The notes under the pieces are model-generated. The model made no database searches and was not told where the DNA came from. It was given only the letters and a program-made list of their open reading frames with translations. Shown here piece by piece: positions 53,401-64,000 of a stretch of 64,000 nucleotides of DNA. Position 1 is the first letter of the stretch. The number at the start of each line of letters is the position of its first letter. This DNA is from Taeniopygia guttata (Eukaryota > Chordata > Aves > Passeriformes > Estrildidae), in the NCBI RefSeq assembly GCF_048771995.1, contig NC_133026.1, positions 118,749,501 through 118,813,500 on the forward strand, in the 5' to 3' direction. The translations under genes and the position numbers were made by a program.

Positions 53401-55265
53401 CAATAGGATTTTTGTACTGATTTCAAAGAGTTTATAAACATCAACAAGTTGTGAGAATTTTGCAATCGCCATTTCACACCTCTTTTCTCAATAAGAACAA
53501 TTACATGAATGTGGAAGGAAGTAATGTACTGCAGATTTGCACAACAGCTGTGAATTGATGCCTATTTCAATTGATGCTATGTATTTACTGCAAATGTTAT
53601 TGCTTACTAAAAAAAAAACATTAGATACTCTAACAAATCCAGCATGAAGACTGTGCGTTACATGACAATAGTACACCCTGTCTTCAGTTTAGAAAAAGAT
53701 TTAAAACAAGTGGGACTTGCCAAACAGAAAAGTATGGGCTTCTCATTAGTCAGGCAGGGACATTCAGACTTGCCACACAGATCGATTAATTCCTATCTGA
53801 AATTGATGTTTTCATTCCTATTAATTTTCATCCTCTACACCCACAGGCTGTCACAAACATTAACAGCAGGTGGACAATCGAAACATTCCACCTCTTCCCA
53901 TCCCTCTTCTCTCCTTCTTCAGCCCACTAAACTCAGATGAGGTTATATCACCATGCCACTTTCTTCTGCTGACAGCCCCTCAGCAGCAAGCTTTAACTCT
54001 AGGTCTTAGGAATACTAAGGAGTAACAGCTTTTCATCAGCTCTTGATTTTTCAGCTGCTGGCTTTCTTTGCTCTAGCATTTAGGTTTGACAGTAGCGTAG
54101 TAACACCCAGCAACAAGAAATGCAAAACATTCTCTGTGTAAACAGTGCCTATTTTCTTCCTCCCTTGCTTCCCATTTTACCTCTTTGTTTTTCACTTGCT
54201 ATCCCTCTGCCCCATAGTATTTTTTCTCCACTTCATCATCTCTTTTCCTGCTCCACACTCTACATTCTCTTCAAAATATTAGGAATCCAGAGCTGAGCCC
54301 TAAAAGCAAATAGGGATCTGATACCCAGCATCTGGTCATAATTAAGGCAGACATGCCTCAGATGTAAAAGCAAAGGGAAAAACATTGCTTCAGATAGGTT
54401 CACTCTCTCCAAACACTTACTCTGTTCCTGTGTTTAACCTACATGAAGAATGCAATTTTGAGGAACATCTCATGCAAAAAGTAAGAAAGAAAATAAAAGC
54501 TCATGATCAGGCTTCTACAGAATCCCTTTCCAGTGAAAATGTCTCAAGTTTTACCATACTGTCTTCCCTCCAAATATCTTTTCTCTTTTTTTCATGCCCT
54601 TCCATGCATTTCTTAATGCCACAGACTAAATCCTCACTCTCAAGTCCTTCCTACATCCACATCTTCTTCCTCATTGCAGTCCTCTTCAGTTTCTATAAAA
54701 CTTTAGGGAATATGGTCTAGTTGATGATGATATGGTCTTGATGATGATCCAGCAAGCACTGGAGGGCATTCACACAACTAGTAAGGGGTTCAGAAGCAGT
54801 GCACACCACTAATGTCAACAGCACATACCCAAGTAATTCCTCTCAAATAGGGACTATAGACCTAAAATACTAGTAAGATGATAATTAATAAACCCATTTA
54901 GAAATAATCTTCATAATCCACTTATTTTTTTCACAACTGTCATGAGCAGAAAAATTTTGAAACACTAAGCAAATTCTAAGTAACCTACAGAGGACACTAT
55001 TATTCTGCTGCATCACTGAAGGCCATTCTAATGCATTTTCTCACCCCTCAAGAAGGTGAGTTACTACATAAACTGCATTATAAACCAGATGTAAAAAAAC
55101 AAGGGCCACAAATTAACAGCATGTGTTTATATCACAATACTCACTAAATTCTCATTTGAACATGTGGCTTCCTCAGTACATCAGCTATCAGTATTTTTAA
55201 CATTTCTAGATCAGGCTTATTGGAAAAAGCTGGTTTTGCCAGAGATAATCACACAAGATACTTAC
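47406..55265 (-). other. SLCO5A1: SLCO5A1 intron with CR1 copy
   Basis: Intron of 7,860 bp, minus-strand donor GTAAGT and acceptor TTTCTTCAG. It holds one long CR1 3' fragment (about 51,893-52,330). The rest, including scattered C-rich patches near 48,300-48,760 and 49,300-49,560, matches nothing I recognise. Confidence 0.88.
51893..52330 (+). mobile_element. CR1 LINE 3' fragment, longer copy
   Basis: Plus-oriented and about 440 bp. Landmarks in order: GAGGCCACACCTGCAGTGCT, GGGCTCCTCAGTGAAAGACA, GAGAGCTGAGACTGTTCAGC, AGACAGAGCCAGGCTCTTTT, CAGTGGTGCCCAGTGGCAAT and AAAAGCCATCTGGACTCTTG. It is 5'-truncated and its last 3' part is missing or decayed. It lies antisense to SLCO5A1. Confidence 0.9.
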
Positions 55266-58711
<3,446 letters not shown>

Positions 58712-58876
58712 CAGTGTAGATGCTGGCATTGGAAGCTGGGATGCCAAACTGTGACTCGATGAACTTGGGAATGAAGGTAATAAAAGCTGTGACAATGGCA
58801 CTCTCAGCTGTGTATGACAAACTCACAAAAAGGAATGTCATGTTGCTTAAGATCCTGACAGCTGCTCTTGGAAGCT
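58712..58876 (-). CDS. SLCO5A1: SLCO5A1 coding exon: TM7 (first SLCO5A1 exon in window)
   Basis: 165 nt on the minus strand after ATTTTATAG. AG completes a codon, then LPRAAVRILSNMTFLFVSLS, YTAESAIVTAFITFIPKFIE and SQFGIPASNASIYT, ending on the first base of Gly before GTAAGG. It gives membrane span 7 and the following loop, with sequons NMT and NAS. A second AG (ATAGAG) lies two bases on, but using it would leave the exon in another phase. Upstream exons for the N-terminal half are beyond the window. Confidence 0.93.
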
Positions 58877-61800
58877 CTATAAAATGACAAAAATGACAAA
58901 CAAATGTTATAAACACTGAGTGAGAAACAAAAGCAAACTGAAACAGAACCAACTGATTTTCTTTGAGACGCTGGCAATAATGGCTTGCTAGCAGCTGGTA
59001 CATTTGCTAGACAGAAGGGAGAGTGCATACTTGGGATTGCAACCCTTGCTCCCTGCTCTGACCCCATCTCACTGCCTCACTCAGGGCCACAATCCCACTT
59101 GGCACTAACACAACTGAGGTGTGTATTAAAAAACCATCTGAAAGAACAGATAGTAACAACACAACAGAAAGAAAAACAGCAATAAAATGTAGAGATTTTG
59201 GAATTATTCTGGTATCTTGGGATTTTTTCTGAGATAACACATACCACACTGCTGAACTGACATTACTGAGATTTGCACTCCATAGGAGGAAAAAAGATCC
59301 TATAATCCCCCTGTTATTGTCTGCTTCAAGGACCATGCTTGGAAAGCTGGGGCAATAATAATATTCTAATTTGAAAGGGGAACCAAAATATTTTTAGTTA
59401 AACATTTTTCTACATTATTTTAAAGTATTTACAATTATGCAGACAAAGCATAATGAAAAAATTACATCAATGATATCATGGAATCTCAACATACATTACA
59501 TACAAAATATTCTCAGAAGGGATAAAGCAATCAATTAAAAAATGAGAGTACATCATTAACTTAAATTGAAAAAGTATTCATAGATGTTGCAATTATTCTC
59601 AAATCAATTATCAAACCCCCGTGAAATTCAGCACTGTAGTTAAATTAAACATTTACATACTTTTAATTTAGTCCTGCAGTGATGTCAAATTATCATCACC
59701 CTATTCAGCACTTAATTTTTTTCGGATTAGATGCTGTGATTTTAAACACGTCTTCTTTTCCTTGGGGCTTGTTTTACACCAGATCAAATTTTTTTCAAGT
59801 GTTGTATCTAATCTACTATAGTTCAGATTTTTTTCATTTGCTTTTCACTTGGTACTGAAATAGAATAGTGCTTGAATCAAAGCCAGTTGAATTCAATGAC
59901 AAGAGTACCCATTAGAAATACATGTTGAGCAAGAACAACCGAGAATTCTACTGATGTTAAAAGTTGTCAAGACAAAAATCTGTCTCATTTTCTCCACTGA
60001 CTCCAGTAGGTTATCTGTATAAAATCAAACATAATTTCACATGTCATGTCAAAACTTGTCAAACTGCAAATTAGCACTTAAGCTGTCTGACTGCATCCAG
60101 TATTAGCTTATGCCAGTTGTCAAAATTTATACTGAATTCATTATGACTACTAGGTTTATAATTTTAATGCAGTCAAATGCTCTCCTGCTACATCTATGAA
60201 GAAACTTATATTAAATGTTAAATACAAAGATTGGTGGAAATAACTAATGAATAAATCATATTAAGAATCAATCATGTATTTTAATGTTTTTACCACCTAC
60301 AGATATAAAAAATTTAAAAAAAGGTGGTACTGTTTGCAATAGAAACAACAAGAGCAAACAGTTATGACCATGCCGATGCTGCTGTGAGAAAGGAGTCAGG
60401 AAGCAGAAAGAAGGATTGGTACCGCTGGATGGAAACTGAGCTACTTAGTGGCAGCTGCTCAACTGGGTTTCAAATGTGGGAGAAAATAAGGTATCATCAC
60501 AGAAAGATAATTTTATTAGGATGATGAACTGAGTGTTCTTTGTAGAAATTAATTAGTAGTTCTTGGCTGAGAGTTGAACTCATGGTCTTTGCTAAACTGA
60601 TTATTTTAAAGAGTCTCGTCCAGACATCATAATACGTGGTAAAGTTTGCCCTTCCTGGTTAAAAACTGAGCTTCAGGAAAATGTATGCTTTAGAATTTTC
60701 AGTCAACTAGAGAATTAATTTTGCAAAGAACTGCAGAGCTAATGAACATTTTGCTCCGGCATTTGTATGTAGAGTTGTATTTCTGTTGACTCCTACTTAC
60801 ATCTCATCTGAGCACTCAGGCTAAAGGTCATTATTCATTTCAAAACTAATTAGTATTTTGAAATGGGATTTTTCCTGTTAAGTAGACAAAACTTAATGTC
60901 TTGGAATAAGCACAAGTTCTCTTATACCCATGTGAGGGGCTCTTCAGAGAACAGCTTTGCTGATTACTATAAATTTTGGCATGAAATAAAGAGTTTATTT
61001 CTGCATGCCACATTAATGCACGCCACCTGGATCACTTAAGAGTTGATCTTTGTGGTTTATAAACAGCAATTGTCTGGCATACAAGGGGAAGTGCTATATA
61101 GTAAGAAACTTGGAAATAAAAACACTCATTCAGAGTTAGTCTTTCCCTGATTTCCTCCCATGATCACCATCAAACCCGGTGTGACAGCACCTATACTACA
61201 CTTCTGAATTTAAAAACCTATAATAAAAAAAGTACTATTAAGTAACTCATTATCTTTCAACCACAATAACTGTAGTAAAAAGCAAGAACGCTAAAAAGTT
61301 TAAGAATCCTTTAGACTACATAATCAATCACGCTCTTAAAACATTTCTATGTCAAATTATTTTTGTGTGGCTAGGTTTTGATTTCAAGACCATTATTAAA
61401 CCTGTCAGGTTAGATTTTTTGGAAAGACATCTTCAAAAGACATTGCATATTTTTGCAAATTTGCATCAGAAACAAACCTAGAGAAATTGCTATTTCCCTC
61501 ATTCTGTCATCTAAACTAAAAAAACTCTATCAATGACACTCCTAGAACTAAAACAGTATTTTAGCATGGCTGCAAACATGTTTGTATTTCTGTGCAGTAA
61601 CTCAAATTTTAACATACCATCTTTTTTTTTTTTTCTTTTTCCCCCAATAAGTAGTATATAACTAAGAGTAAATTGAAACCTTCCTTGCTGGACTGGTTTG
61701 CTAGACTACTGGCAATTTTCTTCCTTTCATGATCTTTGACAGTATTTTTTCTTGGGTCGGTATTCATTTTTCTTTCACTCGTGTGCTGGACCATTGCTTG

Positions 61801-64000
61801 ATTCATGGTAAGGGAAAAGCAGAAGAAAAATCTGCAAGTAATACAAGTATTCACAAATATTTCTCTAAGCAAAGCACTGTAAACAGAATTTCAATAAAAA
61901 CTCAGTTATGACTTCACCTCCTTTTTCAACATTTAATATAGTTTCTTTTATCCCTGTTCCTGCACACCCAGCCCAGGGCAATGCAATGAATACAATCAGG
62001 TGAATAAATCATTCCAGTCTACAGCACTGTCATTCTGCAGTCCATCAGAAACTTGTCAGGGTGAGGCAAACATTGGCCAGAAGACCTCCCCTCTGCTAGT
62101 GCTCCCAGCCTAGACAGCACTACCCAAGCCTGCAGCTTTGGAGAGGGCTGGCTCCACACCCAGGTCTCAGGGGCAGCTTCCACTCTTGTGCACTACACAG
62201 CAGGGCCAAGATTTGAGACAGAATCTCTGCTTTGTTTATCAGAATGGAAACTAGCAAAATGACACACAACTATGTCAAATATATCCTTCATGGAGCTAAT
62301 CACTAATCTCCAGAACAGTATTTTGCCATTTCGTTATCTACTCACACACCATTTAGACAACCTCATTCAATTCTCAGGACAGGCCTTAAGCACCTGGCTG
62401 GTGGCTGGATCATTGAACAGCCCCTAATAGCCCATCAAGAGAGGAAGGGTTCAGAGCCAGTTTGGTACGATTATTACTTATTTTAATTTGATTTAGAGCA
62501 GGTCCTCGAGACTCCAGTTAGCACTGCTCATCACTGCATGGAGTTATGCCAATCTTTTCTATTCTGAGCTCTTCAGGACAGCCTAAGAAAGGACAAGAGG
62601 GAATTGCCTTGCTCAAGTGGCACTGCAGGATCTCCTGCATGCCATGGTCTGCTGAACCCTCTGACATTCACAGTGCCCACCAAGTGCCCCCACACACAGC
62701 CCTCTGCATCCTCCTCCTCTTCTGACGCCTGTCAACTGATCTTCAGGTAGCACAGAAACTCCAATCCAGTTCCTTGGCAAAGCACTTCAGTGGGCTTATC
62801 CTGCAACCACAAGCCTCTCAGGAGTTTCTTTTCTCTCTGCTGATGCCCTGACAATCATTATTATCCTGTCTCTGCCCCTCACAGGAACTCACCCAGAAAG
62901 GCATAGGACAGCTGGTAGATGTGACAAGCCAGACAGGAATATTCTACATTTAAGAAAGGGTTGTACATAGGGACAAAAAAAAAAACTCCAAAGGCTACAA
63001 AATACACATAATTAATTAGATTAATTATTTGATTCAGATTAGATCAGCCTTTTATAAGTAATATATACATTTGCTTTCTTTAACTGCTCCTTTACTCAAT
63101 TGCACAGTAAGTTTCATTATAGTGGTAAGTGAAAGGGACTGCAGATACAATTTCCATGGTACAAAACCCTAAGGGTATGTAGGTAATAAAATAAAACAGT
63201 AGTTTTGTCTGCTCAGATTCATGTATTATCTGCACATATGGGATTGAATCCTGGTTTATTCATTATAAAACTCCTCTAGCTCATGTAATCTACACTACCT
63301 CTATTTTTCCCAATAAACTACATCCAATTTTCTTCCTCCTATGACCTACTTACTCTTTTATTTAGTACTTTTGATACCTGACTCAGAAGCATTCTTCAGC
63401 TCACATTTTCTACTTGAAACATAAGTAAGAAAAGACTGAATTCCAAGCCCTTGCAACTTGAATTAAGTGAAAAAGCAAAGTTGTATCTGTATTTTTATCT
63501 GATTTCAGCTCTGCCATGGGCCAAAATAAAGCTCAGATCACTGAAGTTTGAGGCTACTTGTGGATGGAGCCAGTTTTGGTTTATTTCTTCAACTTATACT
63601 GGCAGTCAGTGCAGAAAAAAAGACTCATGACTTTTTGATATCTTTTCATTCACCTAGAGAATTAATTAGGAAATTAGAACAAGTTACAACAAGACAAAAA
63701 TCATTTTTCCAGGCTTCCCAGGTAAGATGATCTCACTTTGGAAGAAGAAAACAGTTACTGTCCTTACCAAAGCAGCAAAATTTCAGAGATTTGATGGATG
63801 GCACTGACCTCTGTCATGGCAGACTATGACATCATTGGTATTTATTAGTATAGAACAGAAGATATGACCTATTAAATCAACAGTCTCCTGTCTACTGCCT
63901 AAGTGGAGTTTCTGCCCACAGTGCTATAAAAAGATGAAGCACTGAAATACGATGGAAAGTATAAAATGTTCACTGCATCTCAGAAAAAGCAATGCTGAAT
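58877..64000 (-). other. SLCO5A1: SLCO5A1 intron (partial)
   Basis: AT-rich sequence running out of the window. I looked on the minus strand for the exons that encode TM1-TM6 and saw none, so it is read as one large intron. A 12-bp or longer T run lies at about 61,622. No transposon was clear here. Confidence 0.7.

Overview
This is a stretch of vertebrate nuclear DNA, almost certainly from a bird. The genes have vertebrate exon/intron structure with GT..AG introns. The interspersed repeats are CR1-type LINE 3' ends, with the typical 'lead to CATCCCTGG... and TTCTATGATTCT' tails, and avian-type solo LTRs. The window is AT-rich, mostly intron and intergenic sequence. A songbird is plausible from the style of the LTRs, but the sequence alone does not prove it.

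Two genes are present in a tail-to-tail (convergent) arrangement. On the + strand, positions 1 to about 28,130 hold the 3' part of SULF1, the secreted heparan-sulfate 6-O-endosulfatase. Ten coding exons (11,636-25,747) sum to 1,227 nt, which is 408 residues plus stop. They encode much of the hydrophilic domain and the whole C-terminal domain; the catalytic exons lie before the window. On the - strand, positions 64,000 down to 38,479 hold the 3' half of SLCO5A1 (OATP5A1, a 12-membrane-span organic-anion-transporter family member). Six coding exons (58,876 down to 38,479) encode the last 424 residues, from transmembrane segment 7 to the C-terminus. All 16 exon joins keep frame. The roughly 10 kb between the two genes (28.1-38.5 kb) shows no further gene.

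The most interesting signal is at the end of SULF1. The last exon stops the normal protein after only 9 complete codons, but a second reading frame stays open through it for a further 269 codons (25,731-26,540). It has coding-like codon use. If the 34-nt penultimate coding exon (20,494-20,527) is skipped, the upstream SULF1 frame joins this second frame exactly. That predicts a long SULF1 isoform with about 274 extra hydrophilic residues.

Other structure: a 344-bp solo LTR with a 6-bp target duplication in the intron just before the switch exon; a 15-bp perfect hairpin next to a poly(A) signal in the SULF1 3' UTR; a 558-bp solo LTR inserted into the (ATAGG)n tail of a CR1 copy; one CR1 nested in another inside SLCO5A1; a CpG-rich block inside a SULF1 intron; and several simple repeats. 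No tRNA, rRNA, CRISPR array or operon-like structure was seen.
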